Position numbers and translations under genes: made by a program
NCBI GenBank assembly: GCA_965211775.1
Contig: OZ242974.1
Span: forward strand, 2,790,001 to 2,854,000
DNA length: 64,000 nt
DNA from: Thiodiazotropha sp040506975
GTDB lineage: Bacteria; Pseudomonadota; Gammaproteobacteria; Chromatiales; Chromatiaceae
Direction: 5' to 3'
In this document: positions 8,849 to 17,255 of the stretch, in pieces
Layout: each line of letters starts with the position of its first letter
Numbering within the stretch: position 1 is the first letter of the stretch
The notes under the pieces: generated by a model
What the model saw: only the letters and a program-made list of their open reading frames with translations
Told to the model about the DNA's origin: nothing
The model's database searches: none

Positions 8849-9877
8849 CCTGATTACCCCTAAACCTCAGCCATTCTCAAGAGGCGATATGGCATAGGTG
8901 GAGTACGAAGAGCGGCAAAAAGCAATCGTTCAATCATGGCGGGTAAATCGAAACGGCGGTTAAACCGATATTCGAACTCAGCAAGATAACGCGACACATG
9001 TTTATCTCGAATCGCATGAAAAGTACCCAACAGACTGTTTTTGACATTACCCAACATCGTGTTTACCCATTTGAAGCACGAATACTGGACACTTTGGCGC
9101 CCACCACCCGTCACCATGGGGTTATGATGGCAATCAGCGGTTGTCACGCCACTAAAGCACTAAAGCCCATCGGTAAAGACTTCGCTGCCAGGCATCAAGC
9201 AGGAGCGGGCGTAGCGGGCGATTTCACGTTTGCGGAAGCCCCTTACACGACGCAGTTGAATTTTCATGGGCCTGCCGTCCCGCGTCGTCTCAACAGCAGC
9301 TACGAAAGGGATTTTGTTGCGCGACCCACGACCACGCTTACCGGCTTGCTCGCCTCCGAGATAAGCATCATCCAATTCGATGCGACCGGCCAGTTTTTTT
9401 CCACGCTCACGTTCCATCATCACCTGCATCAACTTATGCTTGAGTCGCCAGGCCGTATTGTAGTTCACCCCGATTTCGCGGGAAAGTTGCAGCGCCGAGA
9501 TACTTTTCTTGCGTTGGGTCAACAGATAGATCGCAAGAAACCACGTTCTCAGCGGCAGCTTGGTGCCATGGAAGATGCTGCCGGCGGTCAGGGAAGTCTG
9601 ATGATGGCACTTGTGACATTGATATATCTGACGCTTTTTGAGTTCACAGCCTGTTGTGTTGCCGCACTCAGGGCAGACATAGCCCGTCGGCCAGCGCAAA
9701 TCATACAATGCCTGTCGACACTGATCCTCGGTCCCATATTGTTCCAGAAAATCGTGCAAACCAAGGCCTTTTTGAAATTGAATGGTATTTCTCGGCATGA
9801 TGAAATCCTCTTTTATTCAGTAGGTTCCATTATGCTTGCACCACAGGCTCAATAGCTGAGCCTCAGGGGTAATCAGG
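8849..9877 (-). mobile_element. IS1595-family insertion sequence, copy 1 (1029 bp)
   Basis: Ends are CCTGATTACCCCT inverted repeats. Perfect 8-bp target duplications CACGGTTA lie at 8841-8848 and 9878-9885, the duplication length expected for IS1595. Four other copies of the same length occur in this window. The 5' terminus has the CCCC variant shared with copy 2. Its transposase is inactivated by a nonsense codon. Confidence 0.95.
8860..9798 (-). pseudogene. IS1595-family transposase, copy 1, nonsense mutant
   Basis: It is the same 312-codon gene as in the four sister copies: an N-terminal zinc ribbon (CPEC ... CHKC), a helix-turn-helix segment and a DDE-type ISXO2-like domain. In this copy codon 213, Trp in the others (FTDGLWCF), is TAG, so translation stops at residue 212. 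The remainder (8860-9147) would need an internal start. The lost part contains the last catalytic region and the conserved FEYRFNRR segment, so the product should be inactive. Confidence 0.92.
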
Positions 9878-10349
9878 CACGGTTATGACCCGGCTTCAGA
9901 CCATCAGCCAGCACCTGTCCGCACCCCTGCACCGTATCGAGCAGCGGGATCCTGATATTGCCGACTATCTCAAGGCGTTGGATGACAAGATCAATTTACT
10001 GGGACAAAGTTTCCTCGCACAGGAAAATGAGCTGCTGAATCGACCCTCCCATTCGGTTAACCTGAGTGCCGGCGGCATTGCCATGGATATCACCGAGAAG
10101 TTGGAAGTGGGTGACCTGATTGAGATAAAGCTGCTGCTGTTACCCTCATTTACCGGTGTGGTGGCCTACGGTGAGGTGGTTGGTATCGAGGAGGCAATCG
10201 GTGGCGATGCGGCCTATCCCTTCCACACCAGGATAAATTTCACCCTCATCCGCAATAGTGACCAGGATGCCTTGATCCGCCACATCACAAGGCGCCAGGG
10301 CGAGATGCTGCGTCAACGTAGAGAGCAGTTGGATCAGCAGAACGACTGA

Positions 10350-10597
10350 TTCGCCGTTGCGGGCTGTGTATTGAGTATCACACTGGGCGCTTTTCTGCCG
10401 CCCCTATCCACACTCCGGCGTAATATCCGCAAAACGATCACTCGCGTGTGAGCTCGAACAGAGACCGGTCCGACCCTATTGTCAGGTGGAATTCGGTCTT
10501 GAAATGTCGTTTATCACCCCCAATATGGTAGGATTTCCCGATTCAGCGGCGCTGATACCATCGTTGCCGCTGTAACCGAGCGATCGAGGAACCTGTG
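10350..10597. other. Intergenic gap
   Basis: About 250 bases between the PilZ remnant and the fmdB-like gene. I see no open frame, RNA gene or clear terminator; it presumably holds the promoter of the fmdB-like gene. Confidence 0.5.
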
Positions 10598-10882
10598 ATG
10601 CCCATCTATGAATACCGTTGTAAGGCTTGTGATCATCAGCTGGAAGTCATCCAGAAAATGAGTGACCAAGCGCTTTCCGAATGTCCGGAATGTAAGTGTA
10701 ATAGCCTCAAGAAGGTTATCTCTGCAGCCGCTTTCCATCTCAAGGGAAGCGGTTGGTATGAAACCGATTTCAAGAACGGGAGTAAGAAAAACGTCTCTGA
10801 TGGCGGAGGCAGCGAGAATAAAGCTGCCAAGAGTGAAACCAAGCCGGCCGGTTGCAGTGGCGGCTCCTGCGGGTGCCATTAA
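10598..10882 (+). CDS. FmdB-family zinc-ribbon protein
   Basis: 94 residues starting MPIYEYRC; a GTG one codon upstream is less likely. The zinc ribbon is formed by CKAC (near residue 8) and CPEC (near 30). A KVISAAAFHLKGSGWYETDF segment follows that is typical of this family in proteobacteria, then a Ser/Lys-rich tail ending GCSGGSCGCH, which could bind a second metal. The family is named after a putative regulator of formamidase genes, but its function in gammaproteobacteria is unknown. Its position directly before DUF502 and aspS is commonly conserved. Confidence 0.9.
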   Translation: MPIYEYRCKACDHQLEVIQKMSDQALSECPECKCNSLKKVISAAAFHLKGSGWYETDFKNGSKKNVSDGGGSENKAAKSETKPAGCSGGSCGCH

Positions 10883-10901
10883 GCACCCGGTGGATAGTTA
10901 A

Positions 10902-11528
10902 ATGAGCTTTCTACGCCGCTATCTGGTGGCCGGACTGTTGGTGTGGTTACCCCTTGGGGCAACCTTTCTTGTCATCAATTTATTGGTCAGCTGGATGGAC
11001 ACCAGTCTATTACTGCTGCCTGAGGCCTACCGCCCCGATAATCTGTTCGGTTTCCATATTCCGGGACTGGGGGTTCTGCTCTCCCTGCTGATTCTGCTCC
11101 TCACCGGATTGGTGGCCGCCAATCTTTTCGGGCGAAAGGTGGTAAGCATGTGGGAGGGGCTGCTGGCCCGGATTCCACTGGTCAGATCGGTCTACTCCGC
11201 CGTCAAACAGATGGTCGAGACGATGTTCGCCGACAAAGGCAAATCGTTTCGCAAAGTGGTTTTGGTCGAGTTTCCCCGGCGTGGACTCTGGACTCTGGCT
11301 TTTTTGACCAGCGAAGAGGGTGGGGCGGTACAGCAGGCCACCGGCCGGGATGTTGTCAACGTCTATGTGCCCACCACGCCAAACCCGACAGGCGGCTATT
11401 TTGTACTGGTACCGAAAGAAGATATACGGGAATTGGATATGAGTGTCGATGAGGGATTGAAGATGCTCCTCTCGATGGGTGCGGTCAATCCGGGCGATGG
11501 GCTTGCAGAGTCTGGGGGCAAGCCGTAA
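10902..11528 (+). CDS. DUF502 family inner-membrane protein
   Basis: 208 residues. Two transmembrane helices are visible at about 8-30 and 52-76. A soluble domain follows with IPLVRSVYSAVKQMVETM, FRKVVLVEFPRRGLWTLAFLT and VYVPTTPNPTGGYFVLVPKED, the diagnostic DUF502 motifs. No biochemical function is established for the family. It lies 19 bases after the fmdB-like gene and 59 bases before aspS, so all three are probably one transcript. Confidence 0.93.
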   Translation: MSFLRRYLVAGLLVWLPLGATFLVINLLVSWMDTSLLLLPEAYRPDNLFGFHIPGLGVLLSLLILLLTGLVAANLFGRKVVSMWEGLLARIPLVRSVYSAVKQMVETMFADKGKSFRKVVLVEFPRRGLWTLAFLTSEEGGAVQQATGRDVVNVYVPTTPNPTGGYFVLVPKEDIRELDMSVDEGLKMLLSMGAVNPGDGLAESGGKP

Positions 11529-11587
11529 CATTCCCGCCTTTCAGCCGGTTGCCGGATTAATATCGCGGATTCTCACAGGAATATTCC

Positions 11588-13375
11588 ATGCGCAGTCACT
11601 ATTGTGGACAGATCAACAGCTCTCATATCGACCAGGAAGTAGAACTTTGTGGTTGGGTACACCGAAGACGGGACCACGGTGGTGTCATATTTATCGATCT
11701 GCGGGATAGGGAGGGTCTCGTTCAGGTGGTCTACGATCCCGACCTGCCGGATGTTTTCAGTGTCGCCGAGCATGTGCGCAATGAATATGTGCTGCGCATC
11801 AAAGGCCGTGTCAGGGCCAGGCCTGAAGGTACGGTCAATCCCGATCTGCCCACCGGCGAGATCGAGATCCTGGGGCTGGAGCTGGAGGTGCTGAATGGTG
11901 CCGAAACGCCGCCGTTCCAGCTCGATGAACATGAAAACGCCTCGGAAGAGATACGTCTGCGCTACCGCTACATCGACCTGCGTCGTCCCGAGATGCTGGA
12001 GAAGATCCGCACCCGGGCTCGGGTTACCCAGGTACTGCGCCGCTTTCTGGATGATAGCGGATTTCTGGACATCGAAACACCGATGCTTACCAAAGCGACA
12101 CCCGAAGGCGCTCGTGATTATCTGGTCCCCAGCCGTACCCACCCCGGTTCCTTTTTTGCATTGCCTCAGTCACCGCAACTCTTCAAACAGCTGCTGATGA
12201 TGTCGGGCATGGATCGCTACTATCAGATCGTGCGCTGTTTTCGCGACGAGGATTTGCGTGCCGACCGGCAGCCGGAGTTTACCCAGCTCGATATAGAGAC
12301 CTCTTTTCTCGACGAGGATGAAATCATCCAGCTCAATGAAGAGATGATTCGTCAACTCTACAAAGAGATACTGGATGTGGATCTGCCGAATCCCTTTCCG
12401 CGCATGAGTTATGACGAGTCGATGGAGCGCTATGGATCGGATCGTCCCGACCTTCGTGTGCCCCTTGAATTGGTGGATTTGCGGGATCTGATGAAAGAGG
12501 TCGAATTCAAGGTCTTTTCCGGTCCTGCGAAGGATCCCAAGGGCCGCGTGGCGGCCTTGAAGGTGCCCGGGGGCAGTTCCCTCAGCCGTAAACAGATCGA
12601 TGAATACACCAAGTTCGTGGCGATCTACGGCGCTAAGGGGCTGGCCTATATCAAGGTCAATGAGATCGCCAAGGGTGTCGAGGGTTTGCAGTCGCCAATC
12701 CTCAAGTTCCTCCCGGATGAGGTCGCCCAAGCGATACTGCAACGTACCGCCGCCGAAGACGGTGACCTGATCTTCTTTGGTGCCGACAAGCGTCATGTGG
12801 TGAACGAATCCCTGGGAGCCCTGCGGGTCAAGTTGGGGCATGACCTGGAACTGCTACAGGGCGAGTGGCAGCCTCTCTGGGTGGTCGATTTCCCGATGTT
12901 CGAATGGGACGAACAGCACGACCGCTGGACACCCTTGCACCATCCGTTTACCTCACCCAAGCTGGATCAGCTCGATCTGCTCGAGAGCAATCCCGGGGCC
13001 TGTAAATCTCGGGCCTACGACATGGTCATGAACGGTGTTGAGCTGGGTGGCGGTTCCATTCGTATCCACCAGCAGGGGGTACAGCAGAAGATCTTTGAGC
13101 TGTTGGAGATCAGCGAAGATGAGGCCGAGGAAAAGTTCGGCTTTCTGTTGACCGCACTGCAATACGGCTGTCCGCCCCATGGTGGTCTGGCCTTCGGTCT
13201 CGATCGTCTGGTCATGTTGCTGACCGACTCCGCCTCGATCAGGGAAGTGATGGCCTTCCCGAAGACCCAGACGGCGGCATGCCTGCTCACCGCCGCACCT
13301 TCGGAAGTGGGCGCCGATCAGTTGCGGGAACTCTCGATCCGGGTTAGAAAACCGGTTAGTGAAGAAAGCAAATAA
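11588..13375 (+). CDS. aspS: Aspartyl-tRNA synthetase
   Basis: 595 residues, the full bacterial length. It charges tRNA-Asp with aspartate in the cytoplasm. The N-terminal OB-fold anticodon domain (about 1-110; CGWVHRRRDHGGVIFIDLRD) is followed by the class II core with motif 2 (FRDEDLRADRQPEFTQLD), a GAD insertion domain (about 280-420), and motif 3 (GLAFGLDRLVMLLT). Start MRSHYCG is the usual one and follows an AGGAATATTCC ribosome-binding stretch. The last 17 bases overlap nudB. Confidence 0.98.
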   Translation: MRSHYCGQINSSHIDQEVELCGWVHRRRDHGGVIFIDLRDREGLVQVVYDPDLPDVFSVAEHVRNEYVLRIKGRVRARPEGTVNPDLPTGEIEILGLELEVLNGAETPPFQLDEHENASEEIRLRYRYIDLRRPEMLEKIRTRARVTQVLRRFLDDSGFLDIETPMLTKATPEGARDYLVPSRTHPGSFFALPQSPQLFKQLLMMSGMDRYYQIVRCFRDEDLRADRQPEFTQLDIETSFLDEDEIIQLNEEMIRQLYKEILDVDLPNPFPRMSYDESMERYGSDRPDLRVPLELVDLRDLMKEVEFKVFSGPAKDPKGRVAALKVPGGSSLSRKQIDEYTKFVAIYGAKGLAYIKVNEIAKGVEGLQSPILKFLPDEVAQAILQRTAAEDGDLIFFGADKRHVVNESLGALRVKLGHDLELLQGEWQPLWVVDFPMFEWDEQHDRWTPLHHPFTSPKLDQLDLLESNPGACKSRAYDMVMNGVELGGGSIRIHQQGVQQKIFELLEISEDEAEEKFGFLLTALQYGCPPHGGLAFGLDRLVMLLTDSASIREVMAFPKTQTAACLLTAAPSEVGADQLRELSIRVRKPVSEESK

Positions 13376-13802
13376 ACGCCCTGAATCGGTCCTGGTCGTG
13401 GTCTATACCACAGCGGGTGACATATTGATGCTGCGTCGAATCCGCCCCGGGGATTTCTGGCAGTCAGTGACCGGTAGCCTGGAGTGGGGAGAATCCGCCG
13501 CCCAGGCTGCGCGCCGGGAACTCTACGAGGAGACCGGGATTATGGCCGGCGGGGCCCTGTTCGATCTTGCCTGTCAGGAGACCTTTCCCATCCTTCCCGC
13601 CTGGCGCTCACGCTATGCGGCAAACACCCACACCAATACCGAGCACTGGTTTGCGGTGATGTTGCCCTTCAGGCGGCAACCCAGGCTTCACCGGCAGGAA
13701 CATGCAGATTATCGCTGGGTCTCCTATGCGCAAGCCCTTCGCTTGGCGTCATCATGGACCAACCGGAAAGCGATTCGACATCTTTTCGGCGAAATCGCTT
13801 AA
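13359..13802 (+). CDS. nudB: Dihydroneopterin triphosphate diphosphatase (Nudix)
   Basis: 147 residues from a GTG inside the aspS end. NudB removes pyrophosphate from dihydroneopterin triphosphate in folate synthesis. The Nudix box fits GX5EX7REUXEEXGU at residues 39-61, starting GSLEWGESAAQAA. The ARWR-type C-terminal features (NTHTNTEHWFAVMLP, HADYRWVSYAQALRL) match NudB. The aspS-nudB order is typical of gammaproteobacteria and supports the assignment over other Nudix members. Confidence 0.93.
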   Translation: MKKANKRPESVLVVVYTTAGDILMLRRIRPGDFWQSVTGSLEWGESAAQAARRELYEETGIMAGGALFDLACQETFPILPAWRSRYAANTHTNTEHWFAVMLPFRRQPRLHRQEHADYRWVSYAQALRLASSWTNRKAIRHLFGEIA

Positions 13803-13860
13803 GGCCCTGACACTCTTTCCGCCGCCGGCCCCGCTCTGTAAAGTGCATTACCCCTCATGA

Positions 13861-14193
13861 CTACTGTTTCGCAAGCCATGCAGCGATTGCGCGCATCTCC
13901 TTTTCGCTGACGGTGGTCATTATGCCTTTCATAATATTCGATTGGCTGTTGCTGCGGCTGCCGTTCTTCATGTCACGCAATTGATTGTATAGGTAACCTT
14001 CATTCTGTCCGGCGATCTTCGGATAGTATGGGTCCACAGGCGAGCGGCCATCAACACCATGGCATCCCGCACATCCCTTGGCGAGGTAGAGGTTGGCACT
14101 GTCGATGTCATCGGATTCGGCATATGCGCCGGATATCGGAATTGTTGCAATGAGACCGCAAAGATATAACCCAATATAACTCGATTTTTTCAT
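13861..14193 (-). CDS. Monohaem class I cytochrome c
   Basis: 110 residues when started at MKKSSYIGLYL, which follows a GGGAGGTC ribosome-binding site; longer upstream starts lack one. A signal peptide ends near AYA-25. The single haem site CAGCH is at 41-45, and the probable axial Met is in NIMKGIM. The fold is that of small c553/c4-half cytochromes that carry electrons in the periplasm. A close relative lies at 15144-15470: both share CHGVNGK/CHGVDG, YPK-AGQ, KSGSRSN and EWLAK-type motifs, so they look like duplicates. Confidence 0.9.
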   Translation of the reverse strand: MKKSSYIGLYLCGLIATIPISGAYAESDDIDSANLYLAKGCAGCHGVDGRSPVDPYYPKIAGQNEGYLYNQLRDMKNGSRSNSQSNIMKGIMTTVSEKEMRAIAAWLAKQ

Positions 14194-14236
14194 CTTTATG
14201 ACCTCCCGGCCTTGAATATTGTATAAAGGTATTCGC

Positions 14237-14608
14237 TCATTCGAATTCAGTTTCATCATTCTGAAACATTCTTGCCACTTCGAAGCGTAAACGCTTCTCG
14301 ATGCCGATCCCCTGCCAGCCGTCAACACGGTTCAATGCCGCCAACGCCAGTGGCAACCCTTCGTTGTTACGGATCAGCAGGGTTTCGGTGGAGTCGTCCG
14401 ATATTTGACCGATGATTTGTCGTCCATAGATATCCTGGTAGTCGATCGTTCCTTCCGAGTCCCAAAGATCGCTCTGCTCATCGTCCAGGGTCACCACTGC
14501 GAGCGGTCGTCCATCCATCAACCTGATGAATTGATGGATCTCATCAATGGTGCGTTGTCTGGATTCCTCTATAGGATCTTCGGTAAACTTCAGTGAGTAT
14601 TCGGACAT
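14237..14608 (-). CDS. Conserved hypothetical acidic protein
   Basis: 123 residues with no signal peptide or transmembrane helix. The sequence is acidic, starting MSEYSLKFTED and ending NDETEFE. No catalytic motif or known family is recognised. It lies between two cytochrome c genes on the same strand, 43 bases upstream of the first one. The codon usage looks like that of a real gene, but the function is unknown. Confidence 0.65.
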   Translation of the reverse strand: MSEYSLKFTEDPIEESRQRTIDEIHQFIRLMDGRPLAVVTLDDEQSDLWDSEGTIDYQDIYGRQIIGQISDDSTETLLIRNNEGLPLALAALNRVDGWQGIGIEKRLRFEVARMFQNDETEFE

Positions 14609-14646
14609 GGGCTATCCCTGGTTATCACAGCAAATATATTATTGTC

Positions 14647-15105
14647 ATGGTGCAACAAACACCCAAGGTTAAAAAAAGAGCGGGAAAGGTTATACACAGT
14701 GCGGTTTCGCAGCATGCCTTTGAAAAGGCGAAAGAGATACGAACCCGTTACGGTGGCGAAATCGATTATCGGACGGTGCTCAACATGCTCGAAGATAGAA
14801 AATCGGTTCGCTATCCGGTGAGGATCAGGTTTGTATCCGAAGGTATCGAACCCGGCATGTTTGCAAAAACAGAGCCTGTTTCCGATAATCCTGAGGACGG
14901 CTACACCATCTTGTTGCATAGTTATTACAAAAATCGGCACGATGATATACCGGCGCTCATTCTCTATCAATTGGTGCTGGTCAACTATGGCGATCTTGCC
15001 ACTGCAAACGATGCGGAAATATTCGGCGCCACCGTGCTTGGTATGGATCGCGATGCCTATTACAATCAGATCGCCTCTCTGGTTGATGCGGCCTGGCGCT
15101 GCTGA
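14647..15105 (+). CDS. Conserved hypothetical protein
   Basis: 152 residues if started at MVQQTPKV; a start 18 codons upstream is possible but overlaps the divergent gene. The N-terminus is basic (PKVKKRAGK). No signal peptide, membrane helix or known domain is recognised. It is transcribed away from its cytochrome-flanked neighbours. Function unknown. Confidence 0.6.
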   Translation: MVQQTPKVKKRAGKVIHSAVSQHAFEKAKEIRTRYGGEIDYRTVLNMLEDRKSVRYPVRIRFVSEGIEPGMFAKTEPVSDNPEDGYTILLHSYYKNRHDDIPALILYQLVLVNYGDLATANDAEIFGATVLGMDRDAYYNQIASLVDAAWRC

Positions 15106-15143
15106 CCACATCGATCCGCCCCCTTTGATTTCAGCAAGCAAGG

Positions 15144-15470
15144 TTATTCGGGAAGCTTCGCGAGCCATTCCGCCAGTACAGACATCTCCTCATCACTGAT
15201 CAGGTGCATTACATTTTTCATGGCCATTGAATGGGCATTCGATCGCGATCCGCTTTTTATATCCTTCATCTGTGTCAGAAGATACTGTTCCGGTTGCCCA
15301 GCTAATTTAGGATATTCATCCATCACCGGCGCTTTGCCGTTTACGCCGTGGCATGCGATACAAGTACGCTCATGGTACAGAGCATGCGCATCCAATGCCT
15401 GTGCCGCAAAAGGCGTCAGAGCGATGGCGAGGATGCCGATGTAAGTGATCAATCTGTTATGAATTGTCAT
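15144..15470 (-). CDS. Monohaem class I cytochrome c (paralogue)
   Basis: 108 residues starting at MTIHNRLITYIG. A signal peptide ends near AQA-25. The haem site CIACH is at 37-41, and the distal Met is probably in the AMKNVMH segment. It shares YPKLAGQPEQYLLTQMKDI and SGSRSNAHS motifs with the cytochrome at 13861. A likely role is periplasmic electron carrier to an oxidase or reductase. It sits downstream of the methyltransferase and the NrfD operon on the same strand. Confidence 0.9.
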   Translation of the reverse strand: MTIHNRLITYIGILAIALTPFAAQALDAHALYHERTCIACHGVNGKAPVMDEYPKLAGQPEQYLLTQMKDIKSGSRSNAHSMAMKNVMHLISDEEMSVLAEWLAKLPE

Positions 15471-15534
15471 AATGTCATTACCCAAGAAGAAACCGCGCAT
15501 GTGTCAGTGACCGATTGCGGATGGGACCCCTCCG

Positions 15535-16284
15535 CTAAAGCTTGCACGCTTTGTGTATCGCAACAGTACCGCCCAGTAGGGGTTTGCCGATAACGTCTGA
15601 AAAACCTAATTCAGAGAGCAGGCGAGAGAGTTCGTCCGTGGAGTAGAAAAGACGGATGGCATCAATAAAATAGTCACAGCAGTTTCTCGCTTCCGGCCCG
15701 ACTCTGATGGCCCAGGAAATCGTTTTTAGACATCCCCGCAAATAGAGGCAATAAGCCTCTTCAATTATTTTATTGGCTGGCCTCAGCATGTCGAAATGAT
15801 AGAAGTGTCCTCCGGGTTTGAGTACCCGATTGATCTCTGAGAAAACATCGATGACACGCAAGTGACGTGTTGCATATTGTAAAGTCACCACGTCGAAATG
15901 GTTGTCGGGAAACGGCAACCGGTGCACATCGCAGATATGTCCTTTAATATCGAAACCCTGTTGTGCGGCGCGGTCGCTGCCGACTTTCTGCATGGCATCA
16001 CTGCGATCGACTGCGTAGATATCGAGGTTCGGCTCTTTTTTCAGCAGGTCGATACCGATCACATTGGTTCCGGCGCACACATCGAGTACCCGTTGGCCAG
16101 GTGAAACGTCAATGGTGGCGATGAATCTGCGACGCAGTCTATTCAGGGTTCCGAGACTGGCAAAGTCGTTGGCTCTGTCATAGACCGCCGCGACATCGGA
16201 AAACACCGCATCGATCTGGCTTTCCCAGATCGATTCGAATGCCTGTCGCCGGACATTTTCTCTGTTCTGGAAACTGGTTGTCAC
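15535..16284 (-). CDS. Class I SAM-dependent methyltransferase, UbiE/COQ5-like
   Basis: 249 residues from a GTG preceded by GGAGAAGAG. SAM motif I is VLDVCAGTNVIGIDLL (a UbiE-like DVCAGT with Asn replacing the usual Gly), followed by AVDRS, DVHRLPFPDNHFDVVT and INRVLKPGGHFY. The UbiE/COQ5 family methylates quinone rings. The C-terminal half is more diverged (LRGCLKTISWAIRVGPEARNCC), so another lipid or quinone substrate is possible. It follows the quinone-linked NrfD operon on the same strand, which fits a quinone-related role, by inference only. Confidence 0.75.
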   Translation of the reverse strand: MTTSFQNRENVRRQAFESIWESQIDAVFSDVAAVYDRANDFASLGTLNRLRRRFIATIDVSPGQRVLDVCAGTNVIGIDLLKKEPNLDIYAVDRSDAMQKVGSDRAAQQGFDIKGHICDVHRLPFPDNHFDVVTLQYATRHLRVIDVFSEINRVLKPGGHFYHFDMLRPANKIIEEAYCLYLRGCLKTISWAIRVGPEARNCCDYFIDAIRLFYSTDELSRLLSELGFSDVIGKPLLGGTVAIHKACKL

Positions 16285-16396
16285 TCTTCTCTTCTCCGTT
16301 GATCAGCATTACTCTTGCTGTGAATGAACGAGCAAAAATTATTACATCCCTCATCACGCCCTGAGCTGTATATGGATATTGGTGATGCAGTCATCT

Positions 16397-17206
16397 TTAA
16401 TGAGGTTCTTCACTTTGGATTGGGCCATGGTGCATCCTTTCGTGATCCGCATTCGTCATCCCCTTCGGCAGGTTCGGCGCAGGTTCCGGCCGCAATTGGG
16501 CAAAGCCGGAATTTCTCCCAGCCTGTTCAACATCATGCGGGTTGTGGCATTCAGTACACACCCACCAGCGTTTTTTGCCGCCCTTGTCCCACATGCCGAT
16601 TCGCTTACCATGGATTCCGTCGCGCCAGGCACGATAGACCTGACCGTGACACTTGCCACAGAGTTTTTGTGGTTGATTGAAGCTGATCGAATAGCCGAAG
16701 TTGTCGATCAGCTTGGTGCGGTCGATCAGGTGGTGACAATCAAGACACCAGACGCCTCCTTTGCCATGCTTGAGGTTCATGGCGTCGGGAATAATGTCCA
16801 GATGCATCTTCAACGGACGGGGATCCTTGTTGTAGGGGATCGGAACATATTCACCGTTGTGGCAGGCCATGCTGCATATCGTCAGCATCTTGTTCCTGTC
16901 GATTTGCGGTTCACGGGGTTTCACCACGGCCTCTTCATGAAAGTAATCCGCTTCTACATCCATGTGACCCATGGGGATAGTGCCTTCGAAAGGGTCTCCC
17001 CACCACAGCACACCCCCTGTAGTGGGGGAACATTTCACATTCATCAGTCCAGGTGCTGTTTCGTGTGAAATGACCTGTGACATGCCGTCCCTGCTTTCGA
17101 AGCATTCGTTGCCTTCCTGAGCCTCAGTGCCGATTGCGGATTTGATCGACATAACCGCCAGCAAGCAGAGACCCAACATAGACAGATGGTTTCGATAGCT
17201 CGTCAT
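16397..17206 (-). CDS. Multihaem (tetrahaem-type) periplasmic cytochrome c
   Basis: 269 residues starting at MTSYRNHLSMLG, with a signal peptide ending near residue 26. Four haem-binding motifs are seen: an unusual CX3CH (CSMACH), then CLDCH, CGKCH and CTECH. It is the last gene of a minus-strand operon with a small Tat protein, a ferredoxin subunit and NrfD, so it is probably the periplasmic electron acceptor or donor of a membrane-bound quinone-linked complex. I cannot assign it to a named terminal enzyme. Confidence 0.85.
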   Translation of the reverse strand: MTSYRNHLSMLGLCLLAVMSIKSAIGTEAQEGNECFESRDGMSQVISHETAPGLMNVKCSPTTGGVLWWGDPFEGTIPMGHMDVEADYFHEEAVVKPREPQIDRNKMLTICSMACHNGEYVPIPYNKDPRPLKMHLDIIPDAMNLKHGKGGVWCLDCHHLIDRTKLIDNFGYSISFNQPQKLCGKCHGQVYRAWRDGIHGKRIGMWDKGGKKRWWVCTECHNPHDVEQAGRNSGFAQLRPEPAPNLPKGMTNADHERMHHGPIQSEEPH

Positions 17207-17255
17207 CTTTTTTTCTCCAAATCGATATTGTCCGCACAATCCATGAGTCACAAGG

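Larger units (their letters stand above)
8695..10349 (+). pseudogene. PilZ-domain protein, interrupted by IS1595-family copy 1
   Basis: The 5' part (8695-8848) encodes 51 residues with the PilZ RxxxR motif (RREFFR, residues 14-19), then stops at a TGA made by the IS end. The 3' part resumes at 9885 and carries the second c-di-GMP motif NLSAGG. Removing the element and one copy of the 8-bp duplication CACGGTTA restores one frame of 205 residues, reading FTV-MTRLQ across the junction. The 3' part could in principle be translated alone from the ATG at 9885 (154 residues), but it lacks RxxxR and so should not bind c-di-GMP normally. The position after pomAB suggests a former motility regulator. 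Confidence 0.9.
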
